A DNA stretch of 42,526 nucleotides from a virus: the IMG/VR virus record IMGVR_UViG_3300003323_000375, positions 1 through 42,526 of that record; one strand, given 5' to 3'. The notes beneath the pieces were generated by a model. It did not search any database and was not told where the DNA came from. It worked only from the letters and a program-made list of their open reading frames with translations. Positions within the stretch are counted from its first letter, which is position 1. Each line of letters begins with the position of its first letter. Positions 36,780 through 42,526 of the stretch are shown one piece after another. The position numbers and the translations under genes are program-made.

Positions 36780-36809
36780 AGCCATTCAAGCTCTCACCAT
36801 TGAATGGCT
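36780..36809 (-). ncRNA. UGAGAG-loop hairpin, copy 3
   Basis: AGCCATTCAA/TTGAATGGCT, 10-bp perfect stem; minus-strand loop UGGUGAGAGC. It lies 130 nt upstream of the 36650 start. The stem is unrelated to the other copies but the loop core GUGAGAG is the same. Confidence 0.65.
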
Positions 36810-37154
36810 GATAGCTATTAAAGCTTTTTGCCGGAGCCTGCCCAGTTTGTTAGCGGCATCTTTACCAGCCGTACGCTCATATCATCGCGTACCTTTTTCG
36901 TGCGCTTTCCGAGATCTCTTGCAACCCGTTTCAGCCCGGCGCATCGTGGCGTGTCCCTCTTAATGTGGAGACTCACATTGTATTTAGTAGCTCTACCGTT
37001 GGGTCACTCTGACTACTCGTTATCCGTCGCCCTAGACGTTTGCGAAAGTAGTCTCGTGTTCGGCGTTTGCCCTGTATTTGTCTCCCGGGTGGCTCCGGGG
37101 GATGGAACCCCGGTGCCCCGGTGGCCGGTGGTGCTGGCCGGTGGAACGAGACAA

Positions 37155-37183
37155 ACATTAGCCGCGTCAAGGGGACGAGTCAA
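37155..37183 (-). promoter_or_regulatory. Candidate promoter of the right minus block
   Basis: Minus strand TTGACT (37183-37178), a 17-bp spacer and TAATGT (37160-37155). Start near 37148, just at the base of the GC-rich fold 37077-37155, giving a ~500-nt untranslated leader before the first gene. Confidence 0.5.
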
Positions 37184-37199
37184 ATCTAAATGATCTTCG

Positions 37200-37243
37200 T
37201 TTCCGCAGGTCAGAGGCATGATCAACTGTATTTCCGCAGGTCA
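37200..37243. repeat. Direct repeat pair TTTCCGCAGGTCA
   Basis: Exact 13-bp copies at 37200-37212 and 37231-37243, 31 bp apart (about three helical turns), upstream of the candidate promoter. Plausible protein-binding sites. Confidence 0.6.
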
Positions 37244-37406
37244 AACACCTTTTCAAACTTTTTCCTGGCTTCACTCGAATGGAGTAGTTCTACTAGAAAA
37301 AGCCCAGGTCACGGCCCCTAAGCGGCTTAAAGCTTGTCCGGGGTGGTTGGGTCGACTCGACTTCCGCACCCGGGAGCGAAGCTCTCAGAGGCAGGAACGG
37401 GCACGC

Positions 37407-37424
37407 ACGCGCGTACGCGCGCAC
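37407..37424. repeat. 18-bp alternating purine/pyrimidine repeat, copy 2
   Basis: ACGCGCGTACGCGCGCAC, one base different from copy 1 at 22224-22241. Both lie in noncoding DNA, 15 kb apart. Confidence 0.6.
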
Positions 37425-37829
37425 ACGTGTGGGAGCAAGCGATGTTGCTAATTAACCAGGTTAGCAGTGCTAGCGTTAGTGCCAGCAGGATGCGGAGCAT
37501 CGTTCCACTACTAGAAAATTCTGGTTGTCAAGTTAAATATTGGTTACGTTGAACATCCAAGATCAAAATATGCTTTGACCTGGGAAAACGTCGCAAATCG
37601 CTTCCTAGGGTGGTTGTACCCGGGAAGCACCAAAACCGCTCAGCGTGGCTCTCAGAGCCATTTAACGCGATGTCCGATTTTTCTAGTCGACTCAATCCAT
37701 AACGCTAGAGTTATTTAGTTAGTTTCCAACGCTCTGAGGTACTGATCTTGTGATCAACTAACCATGATCAGTTGATCTTAGCTTGGTGGTGGGGTATCCA
37801 GCGGCATGGTAGTATGGGTGGTGGTGCCT

Positions 37830-37887
37830 ATTACGATCCAACTTAAAAATGCCCCAAGAAAAAAGGATTACGATCCGACCTAAAAAT
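37830..37887. repeat. Direct repeat pair around GGATCGTAAT
   Basis: Two 21-bp copies (37830-37850 and 37867-37887) with 19 identical bases, 37 bp apart, each reading ATTACGATCC then TAAAAAT. They are the first sequence after the terminator at 37915, in the direction of minus transcription. Confidence 0.62.
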
Positions 37888-37914
37888 CCGCCAGGATTAT
37901 TTTAAAACAGAAAA

Positions 37915-37944
37915 TGCCCGACAAATATTTTATTTTGTCGGGCA
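37915..37944 (-). terminator. Rho-independent terminator
   Basis: TGCCCGACAAA / TTTGTCGGGCA, 11-bp perfect stem, 8-nt loop, followed on the minus strand by UUUUCUGUUUUAAAA. It ends the transcript of the 38-42 kb genes. Confidence 0.86.
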
Positions 37945-38020
37945 CATCTGTTTGTTGCGCGGGTAATAGGCTGAAATGTCCTTTACAATTAAATTAAATT
38001 GGACTGGTGATATGCCTTAA

Positions 38021-38329
38021 TTAAACGGCAGATCCAAATACTCCTGCCCATTCCAATCCTACGGCTTCCAGTAGATTGGTAATGCCGTTGATTGATGGAT
38101 CAAACACGGTGGGAGCCTTTTTGTGGTATTCTTCCATGGTCTTCCAAGACCAAGTGTAGGTAGCTGATTCTGCCCAATCCTCAGGCTTATTGTGATCCCC
38201 CGGGTTACGCTCAAGGACATCACTACGGGCAATATATACCTCAATGTAATCGTCATTACGATCAATTTGCATGTGGTATTGTCGTAGATCTTCTTCATCG
38301 AAAAAAGTTACTTCTAGACTAGTGTTCAT
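38021..38329 (-). CDS. Unknown acidic protein
   Basis: A 102-aa protein (MNTSLEVTFFDEEDLRQYHM...), alpha/beta, DYIEVYIARSDVLERNPGDH, then WSWKTMEEYHKKAPTVFDPS. It overlaps the upstream membrane gene by 11 nt and is last in its operon. No family recognised. Confidence 0.66.
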   Translation of the reverse strand: MNTSLEVTFFDEEDLRQYHMQIDRNDDYIEVYIARSDVLERNPGDHNKPEDWAESATYTWSWKTMEEYHKKAPTVFDPSINGITNLLEAVGLEWAGVFGSAV

Positions 38330-38618
38330 TCTTGATCACCTTTCGACCGAATCGATTGAGCTGTAGAGCCAGTCTATACCCTTCAGGCTCAAAGTCAACG
38401 ATCTCTTCCCAGCCTTTGAAGAATTGATCAGCAATAATAAAACCAGTGGCAGTTACAATAATTCCAAATACGATTAGTGCTACAGCAGCGGGCCAAAGAG
38501 CTATTGAATTAGCTATTGTTAAGATTCCTGCAAATACTGGAACAATGCCAAGTGATTCTACTAATGCAATTAATCCTGTTAGTTTACGGAATGGACCATC
38601 TTTTGTGCGATCAACCAT
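38319..38618 (-). CDS. Two-pass membrane protein
   Basis: A 99-aa protein with two hydrophobic segments (VFAGILTIANSIALWPAAVA, LIVFGIIVTATGFIIADQFF region), then an amphipathic soluble end (PEGYRLALQLNRFGRKVIKN). Size and topology fit a class II-like holin, but it is far from the endolysin. It overlaps its neighbours. Confidence 0.7.
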   Translation of the reverse strand: MVDRTKDGPFRKLTGLIALVESLGIVPVFAGILTIANSIALWPAAVALIVFGIIVTATGFIIADQFFKGWEEIVDFEPEGYRLALQLNRFGRKVIKNEH

Positions 38619-38871
38619 TGTTGTTCTCCTCTCGCATGCGCTTTAGCTTGAATGATCGGTAGGTTGTCCATCCTACCGATAGCAGTACGATAAGGACTGG
38701 AACAAACCATGGCAGAAAAGGAATGGGAAATAGAATAGTTAGTGTTGAAAAGGCAAATGTGTAAAATGAATGAAAGATATTCCAAAGCTGACGCTTATGA
38801 ATGGCTTTATCCATTTCTTTTCGCTGTGCACGTTCGTCTGGTTCTTGAGTTACGATGTCAACCAATCCCAT
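38611..38871 (-). CDS. Two-pass membrane protein
   Basis: An 86-aa protein. ATG at 38871 with GGCGGG upstream. Charged start (MGLVDIVTQEPDERAQRKEM), then two close hydrophobic segments separated by prolines (FAFSTLTILFPIPFLPWFVP, VLIVLLSVGWTTYRS) and a basic/Asn end. It may act together with the 38319 product, as a holin/antiholin-like pair or an envelope modifier; not provable here. Confidence 0.68.
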   Translation of the reverse strand: MGLVDIVTQEPDERAQRKEMDKAIHKRQLWNIFHSFYTFAFSTLTILFPIPFLPWFVPVLIVLLSVGWTTYRSFKLKRMREENNNG

Positions 38872-39076
38872 TACGATCCCGCCATTCTGGCACGGCAGAT
38901 TGCATATAAAATGGTGGCATTCCACTAAATGCATTTACATAGAATGGATTTCTGTTCAGCTTTTCTACAGCCTTTTTACATTTCATTTCATTTAGAAATA
39001 CATGTTCACTTGGATACCCTCCACTTGACATTTGATTTCCTTGTGAATCGATAATGCGATGGATTTCATTAGGCAT
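38858..39076 (-). CDS. Unknown small protein
   Basis: A 72-aa protein (MPNEIHRIIDSQGNQMSSGG...), ATG at 39076 with GGAAGGA upstream inside the previous gene. YPSEHVFLNEMKCKKAVEKL in the middle; Pro/Met/aromatic end. No family recognised. Confidence 0.62.
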   Translation of the reverse strand: MPNEIHRIIDSQGNQMSSGGYPSEHVFLNEMKCKKAVEKLNRNPFYVNAFSGMPPFYMQSAVPEWRDRNGIG

Positions 39077-39530
39077 TTGAAAAGTCCTTCCAGCGTCGTA
39101 GGTAACCCTGGCTTTCAGGATGCTCGGGGTAATTTTCATAAAACTCAATCCAAGCAGCATCCTTATACTTTTCCCATGCCTTGAACTTTGCCTCATATTC
39201 GGGAGAATCAGCATCATGTTCCCATGGCAGCATTTCACGATACTTCATAGCAATTTTGTGAGAAGTCTGGTCAAATTGCCAGTAGCAGCTCTTTTCTGTT
39301 TCAGCATCTGACTTCGCCATAATTTCTGACCAAACAAGAGCACGGTCTCGACCATAGACACACATGAAAATGTCACCATCTTCATCAACATATTGGCATT
39401 TTCCGGTGCTATCATCGTGATCATCGTAGCTTTCATCGTAATCTTCAACTAGCCAATGGTGAGCAAAGAAGGGATTGGCCGTGCTAATGGCCCACTCATC
39501 ACCATAATCATCCATAAATGTGTAAGCCAT
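39069..39530 (-). CDS. Unknown acidic protein
   Basis: A 153-aa protein. ATG at 39530, AAGGAG 5 nt upstream. Very acidic (VEDYDESYDDHDDSTGKCQY, YVDEDGDIFMCVYGRDRALV) with a basic-aromatic C-terminal helix (FKAWEKYKDAAWIEFYENYP). Acidic small proteins can mimic DNA, but no further sign is seen. Confidence 0.68.
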   Translation of the reverse strand: MAYTFMDDYGDEWAISTANPFFAHHWLVEDYDESYDDHDDSTGKCQYVDEDGDIFMCVYGRDRALVWSEIMAKSDAETEKSCYWQFDQTSHKIAMKYREMLPWEHDADSPEYEAKFKAWEKYKDAAWIEFYENYPEHPESQGYLRRWKDFSNA

Positions 39531-39539
39531 CGGCACTCC

Positions 39540-39974
39540 TTAAATGTACAAGTATTCACTGTTAATACTATTAGGTTCAAATGCTTCATCAGGGATTATA
39601 TTTGACATTCCCGCGATGTTGACTCTAACGTACTCTTCACCCAACAACCAAGCAATATAGTACCTATGATGCCCGTTGTCAACGGTTATGTGTGGACCTT
39701 CATTCATAAGAAAAACATCACCTACTTGCCCATTTATTTTGGTGTAAGTGATGAATTCATCAAAAGTATATTCTTGGCCTTCAATCTTAGCTCTATAGCT
39801 AGGATCATCCATCTTCATCCCCTGAAAAAGGCTGTTTGACCATTGCAGCCGGGGGATAAGCATACGGTGTTTTGTATAACATGCCCTGCACTCAGCACCA
39901 TCTTTTATGTACCAATGGAAATCAGCAGGATACACGTTATGCCAAATCCACCGTATGCTTAATCTTCCACGCAT
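39540..39974 (-). CDS. ParB/Srx-like domain with CRxC head (paralog a)
   Basis: A 144-aa protein. Residues ~8-46 carry YPADF, then ECRACYTKH and PRLQWS, a Cys/His site. Residues ~60-120 carry a ParB/sulfiredoxin-like nuclease core ending ITVDNGHHRYYIAWLLGEEY (Gly101-His-His-Arg104). A paralog lies at 41003-41326. ParB-like domains bind nucleotides (CTP, ATP) and can act as nucleases or kinases. The target is unknown. Confidence 0.68.
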   Translation of the reverse strand: MRGRLSIRWIWHNVYPADFHWYIKDGAECRACYTKHRMLIPRLQWSNSLFQGMKMDDPSYRAKIEGQEYTFDEFITYTKINGQVGDVFLMNEGPHITVDNGHHRYYIAWLLGEEYVRVNIAGMSNIIPDEAFEPNSINSEYLYI

Positions 39975-39981
39975 TTAACTC

Positions 39982-40401
39982 CTAATTGGCAGTAATTCCC
40001 ATTTCTTCACAGAAAACCTGGAATGCTCGACCCCAAGTTTCACCACGATCCTGTTCTGCTTGTGCCTCGTGTGCAGCCCACGAAACCTTTGAACTAAAAC
40101 CGAGCCTTTCCATGACACCTAGAGCACCCATTGAAAGACCACTCTCACCTGAGCTCAACTTGATTTTTGGAGACAATGCTTGAAGATCAGTAGCAGTAAC
40201 ACCAAGTTTGCTTAGGGCAAGGCCAATAAAACAGAGGGGCTCCTCTGGATTCTCGATGTCAAAATAAAGACACTGGGATGACCAACCTTCTACAAAGACA
40301 TGCCTTTTATCTTCTGGATAAACATAGTCGGCACCGCGCTCTTCAAGGGCAGCCTTTAGTGCAGCGGCGAAAGCTTCATCGGTTGTTGCTGTAATTGGCA
40401 T
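39982..40401 (-). CDS. Unknown protein, tandem paralog 1
   Basis: A 139-aa protein homologous to its upstream neighbour over its whole length: DEAFAAALKAALEERGADYV against DEAFIKALEETVAEYGRDYV; YPEDK; CLYFD; PLCFIGLALSKLGVT against PLCFIGVALSKLGFT; LGFSSKVSWAAHEAQAEQDR against LGFSSLVAEAARTAQYEQDK; GETWGRAF/GQTWGQAY. It has a 17-residue insertion in the middle. Unknown function; conserved Cys/Trp positions suggest a small enzyme-like fold. Confidence 0.72.
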   Translation of the reverse strand: MPITATTDEAFAAALKAALEERGADYVYPEDKRHVFVEGWSSQCLYFDIENPEEPLCFIGLALSKLGVTATDLQALSPKIKLSSGESGLSMGALGVMERLGFSSKVSWAAHEAQAEQDRGETWGRAFQVFCEEMGITAN

Positions 40402-40413
40402 TGCAACTCCTAA

Positions 40414-40782
40414 TTATTTAATGTTCAGTTCTTTTTTGAAAGCATCATAAGCTTGGCCCCAAGTTTGCCCCTTATCCTGCTCATATTGAGCAGTTCGAGC
40501 GGCTTCAGCAACAAGGCTGCTAAAACCAAGCTCCCTGAGAACAAGTGAAGCACCAGCGGTGTAGCTCATATCATCATTGGTAAAACCGAGCTTGGAAAGG
40601 GCTACGCCAATAAAGCATAGTGGTTTTTCAGGATCTTCCTGGTCAAAATAGAGGCACATGTTAGTGTTAGCATACTTAATTTTCTTATCCTCAGGATAAA
40701 CGTAATCCCGGCCATATTCCGCAACAGTTTCCTCTAATGCTTTAATAAAGGCTTCATCTTTTTCGGTTATCTTCACTGCCAT
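40414..40782 (-). CDS. Unknown protein, tandem paralog 2
   Basis: A 122-aa protein, the shorter copy of the pair (see 39982-40401). GGAG-like site before its ATG. The pair arose by tandem duplication and has diverged to about half identity by eye. Confidence 0.72.
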   Translation of the reverse strand: MAVKITEKDEAFIKALEETVAEYGRDYVYPEDKKIKYANTNMCLYFDQEDPEKPLCFIGVALSKLGFTNDDMSYTAGASLVLRELGFSSLVAEAARTAQYEQDKGQTWGQAYDAFKKELNIK

Positions 40783-40790
40783 TTCTGCTC

Positions 40791-41009
40791 CTACTTAGTT
40801 TTGTTTAATTGATCCTGTTGTTCTTTATAAAGCTCTGCTAGAGCATATCGCTGGTTAGGGTCCATGTCTAGACTTCCTTCTAGTACTGTGACCGCAGCGT
40901 TAAGCTCCATGGCAATTGCCACTTTAGCTATCTCACGTGTAGATAAATGGTTAGCCGCTATCAGCTCAACCAAGTTGTCTACTTTTTGTTGCATTGTTCT
41001 CACTAGCAT
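40791..41009 (-). CDS. Unknown helical protein
   Basis: A 72-aa protein (MLVRTMQQKVDNLVELIAAN...); the ATG five codons in (40994) has a better GTGAG site and is equally likely. LSTREIAKVAIAMELNAAVT looks like a helix-turn-helix-type pair, though too short to assign. Overlaps the upstream gene by 7 nt. Confidence 0.62.
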   Translation of the reverse strand: MLVRTMQQKVDNLVELIAANHLSTREIAKVAIAMELNAAVTVLEGSLDMDPNQRYALAELYKEQQDQLNKTK

Positions 41010-41326
41010 ATAAATTTATCCGGTATCGTTAATTTTCCGTAAATGGCGCAGGGGACCCATCTTATTTCAAGGTCCCGCGCTGCAAAGACTCTATGGTGGC
41101 CGTCTTCGACCACCTTATGTTTATCCATATGAACCGTAATGGGTTCTCTAATTCCATTAACGGCAATACTGTGTCTATCCTTTGGATATTTCTTATCAAA
41201 CATATGGGTAAGTGCCGACCATTGTCTAGATGGAAAACCAATCGCATGGTTCATACAATGTCGGCACGTCACCCCTTCTGAATAATCACCAGGATAAATA
41301 TAGCGAAGGATATACGCTAAATTCAC
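41003..41326 (-). CDS. ParB/Srx-like domain with CRxC head (paralog b)
   Basis: A 107-aa protein (GTG at 41326; a TTG at 41371 would add 15 residues). YPGDY, VTCRHCMNHA and FPSRQWS match the Cys/His head of the 39540-39974 protein. EPITVHMDKHKVVEDGHHRV is the ParB-like core (Asp75-Gly-His-His-Arg79). It overlaps the zinc-finger gene upstream by 41 nt. Confidence 0.66.
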   Translation of the reverse strand: MNLAYILRYIYPGDYSEGVTCRHCMNHAIGFPSRQWSALTHMFDKKYPKDRHSIAVNGIREPITVHMDKHKVVEDGHHRVFAARDLEIRWVPCAIYGKLTIPDKFIC

Positions 41327-41447
41327 CTGGCATATAGTAGGTTTCAAATAGTTTCCAATATTGTCCAGCAACGCAAGGATGATTCCAGTAGGCTTTCCTA
41401 CTATAGAATGTCCTTTTACAGTTAGAGCAATACCAAGTTTGAGGCAT
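41286..41447 (-). CDS. 53-aa zinc-finger-like protein
   Basis: MPQTWYCSNCKRTFYSRKAY then WNHPCVAGQ: C-x2-C-x12-H-x-C, a treble-clef or C2HC-like site. Aromatic-rich. It overlaps the paralog-b gene by 41 nt, in another frame. A short nucleic-acid-binding protein is likely. Confidence 0.6.
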   Translation of the reverse strand: MPQTWYCSNCKRTFYSRKAYWNHPCVAGQYWKLFETYYMPGEFSVYPSLYLSW

Positions 41448-41452
41448 AAAGA

Positions 41453-41635
41453 TTAGCCCTCTTCAATAGCGCGACGAAGACCTTCCTTGCGGATTTCCTC
41501 GCGTCGCTTGGCCTCTTTCTTAGGTAGCTTCTTTTCATCCCTCAGAAAGACACGCTCCCGCCCCTTCTCTACCGGCGGAAGATCCTTCTTAGGGTTGAAC
41601 TTCTTAGGCCGCTTGCCGTTTGCATGCTTACCCAT
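41453..41635 (-). CDS. 60-aa highly basic protein
   Basis: MGKHANGKRPKKFNPKKDLP... ending KRREEIRKEGLRRAIEEG; ATG at 41635 with GAGGC upstream. Around 40 percent Lys/Arg, helical C-terminal half with alternating charge. Likely nucleic-acid binding. Confidence 0.64.
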   Translation of the reverse strand: MGKHANGKRPKKFNPKKDLPPVEKGRERVFLRDEKKLPKKEAKRREEIRKEGLRRAIEEG

Positions 41636-41664
41636 TTTGCCTCGCAATCTACACATATGTGCTC

Positions 41665-41895
41665 CTAATCAATGAAGAAACTGTCAGTGTGGCCATGGTG
41701 ACGCACACCGCACAACCATAGCACACCGCGTACAAGCCAGTACAGAGCCAGTCCGATGCCCTTTACGATCCACCATACAAGGAGACATACGTATTTGATA
41801 GCTATCCATATACACCAGAGCACGACAGTACGGCGGGTGAGGACTATGAACCATCTCACCCTTTCCGTAATCTGACGCTCATATATGAATGGCAT
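41665..41895 (-). CDS. Small membrane protein
   Basis: A 76-aa protein (MPFIYERQITERVRWFIVLT...) with a Trp/Val/Leu-rich membrane region (WCIWIAIKYVCLLVWWIVKG, LALYWLVRGVLWLCGV) as two helices, and a His-rich end (RHHGHTDSFFID). Function unknown. Confidence 0.68.
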   Translation of the reverse strand: MPFIYERQITERVRWFIVLTRRTVVLWCIWIAIKYVCLLVWWIVKGIGLALYWLVRGVLWLCGVRHHGHTDSFFID

Positions 41896-41919
41896 AGTCG
41901 GACTATAGCATATGTCACT

Positions 41920-42090
41920 CTATGATCGCGTTTGCTTACGCAACTCTCTTCTCAGGAGCATTCGTTCTTTGATCTGACTTTGATAGGGCATAGTCCAGGT
42001 GTGCAAGCCTATGCCCTCAACCCATTGAGTAAAGTGTGCATTCCGAGGAATACCACACCATCTACACCCACTTGGTTCCAAGTAGGACAT
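41920..42090 (-). CDS. 56-aa zinc-motif protein
   Basis: MSYLEPSGCRWCGIPRNAHF..., C-x2-C then two His (NAHFTQW, GLHTW), followed by a basic helix (QIKERMLLRRELRKQTRS). Short CRWCG..H..H proteins of this kind are common in actinobacteriophages. It overlaps the HAD gene by 29 nt. Confidence 0.66.
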   Translation of the reverse strand: MSYLEPSGCRWCGIPRNAHFTQWVEGIGLHTWTMPYQSQIKERMLLRRELRKQTRS

Positions 42091-42400
42091 TTCGATCATC
42101 TACATAGATCCTTGCTAGTAGCTTTCCACATACAATCCTGTCAAAGGGGATGCCGTGAAAGTTTAGGTACGCTTCGATGATATTATAGTCGGCCCAGGAG
42201 CGGGAGGTATGAATGACAATTTTCATGCCTTTCTCCTGCTTGATCCGCCACATTTCATCAACGGTTTCTTTAATTGGTGGTCCTGGTGTGGCATTAGGAT
42301 TATCTGGTGACCAGGTGCTTTCACACACAGTACCATCAAAATCTACAGCCGCCCATATTAATTCTGCTAGTTGAGCTGGTGGCTTAAAAACGTCTTGCAT
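42062..42400 (-). CDS. HAD-superfamily phosphatase
   Basis: A 112-aa minimal HAD protein: motif I AAVDFDGTVC (Asp20, Asp22), motif II IVIHTSRSWADY (Thr65/Ser66), Lys93 in CGKLLARIYV, and motif IV VDDRNV (Asp101-Asp102). No cap domain is inserted, so the substrate is probably a nucleic-acid end or large molecule, as in the 3'-phosphatase of polynucleotide kinase. It could repair tRNA or DNA ends. The kinase half is absent in this window. Confidence 0.85.
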   Translation of the reverse strand: MQDVFKPPAQLAELIWAAVDFDGTVCESTWSPDNPNATPGPPIKETVDEMWRIKQEKGMKIVIHTSRSWADYNIIEAYLNFHGIPFDRIVCGKLLARIYVDDRNVLLGTKWV

Positions 42401-42413
42401 TAACTATTTCTTC

Positions 42414-42526
42414 CTTACGATCTCTGAATCGACACCCTTTAGAGCATCTTTGTAAATCTTATACTCATCTGAACTGGTGGAAAGTCTGGCCAGTTCATTC
42501 TTATAAAATTCACGCTTGCCAATCAA
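42414..42526 (-). CDS. Partial gene, C-terminus only
   Basis: The last 37 codons of a gene entering from the right edge: KREFYKNELARLSTSSDEYK... ending SEIVRKK. Helical and charged. It stops 14 nt before the HAD gene. No family recognisable from the fragment. Confidence 0.5.

Larger units (their letters stand above)
36651..37914. other. 1.26-kb repeat-rich noncoding region
   Basis: No reading frame with a ribosome site and normal composition. It holds a UGAGAG hairpin (36780-36809), the hairpin arms ACCGTGC/GCACGGT framed by CTTAG/CTAAG (about 36696-36752), AATGTG/CACATT (36962-36979), a GC-rich domain closed by TTTGTCTC/GAGACAAA (37077-37155), a minus promoter, three pairs of direct repeats, and GATCAACT/AGTTGATC (37752-37777). 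A leader region, an origin, or both are possible. Confidence 0.7.

Noticed and set aside
36828-37451. Plus-strand frames at 36828-37193 and 37218-37451
   Set aside because: No ribosome sites, biased Arg/Ser/Pro composition, and they run across hairpins and direct repeats of the noncoding hub.

Overview
This window is a piece of a large tailed-phage (Caudoviricetes) genome, most likely from a phage of an actinobacterium. The evidence is a complete HK97-type head module (portal, maturation protease with scaffold region, major capsid protein), an amidase endolysin, a B12-dependent class II ribonucleotide reductase, NrdH redoxin, ThyX, and an FtsK/TraB-type membrane DNA translocase. There are very many tiny ATGA/GTGA/TAATG-overlapping genes, and several promoters have TTGACA-like -35 and TANNNT-like -10 boxes that place transcription starts on the start codon. 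A large Streptomyces phage is my best guess, but that is inference. I saw no tRNA gene and no integrase.

Layout. (1) 1-14357, minus strand: a neck gene cut by the window edge, head-tail adaptor, capsid, protease, portal, LamG tail protein, two tandem paralogous virion-like proteins, a PAS protein, endolysin, then nrdJ, nrdH, an HNH nuclease and a glycosyltransferase. (2) 14358-14929: a divergent intergenic region with face-to-face promoters, a roughly 100-nt terminator-ended small RNA candidate, and a chain of nested inverted repeats. (3) 14930-27628, plus strand: about 45 small early-type genes, among them thyX, a DEDDh exonuclease, the FtsK/TraB-like translocase, a MazG-like protein, an HNH endonuclease and a probable Acb2/Tad1-like anti-CBASS protein. 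A helically phased TGTAACCCC repeat array lies at 22023-22173. (4) 27629-28044: AT-rich convergent region with a bidirectional terminator. (5) 28045-36650, minus strand: about 30 very small genes, visibly richer in GC over most of the block, including a Fic-domain protein, many Cys-pair mini proteins, and two families of intergenic RNA-like elements whose stems change while loops or flanks are conserved. (6) 36651-37914: 1.26 kb of repeat-rich noncoding DNA. (7) 38021-42526, minus strand: small membrane proteins, two pairs of paralogs, a HAD phosphatase and small Cys-pair proteins.

How it works together: nrdJ, nrdH, thyX and the MazG-like gene form a nucleotide-supply set. The Acb2-like protein, Fic protein, HAD phosphatase and translocase are candidates for host takeover, anti-defence or DNA handling. 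The minus-strand left block builds the head and lyses the cell. The least-described material is regulatory: the phased array downstream of the translocase, the small RNA at 14410-14508, and the recurrent UGAGAG-loop and AAGGGUG/GCUCUA intergenic elements of the right-hand minus block.
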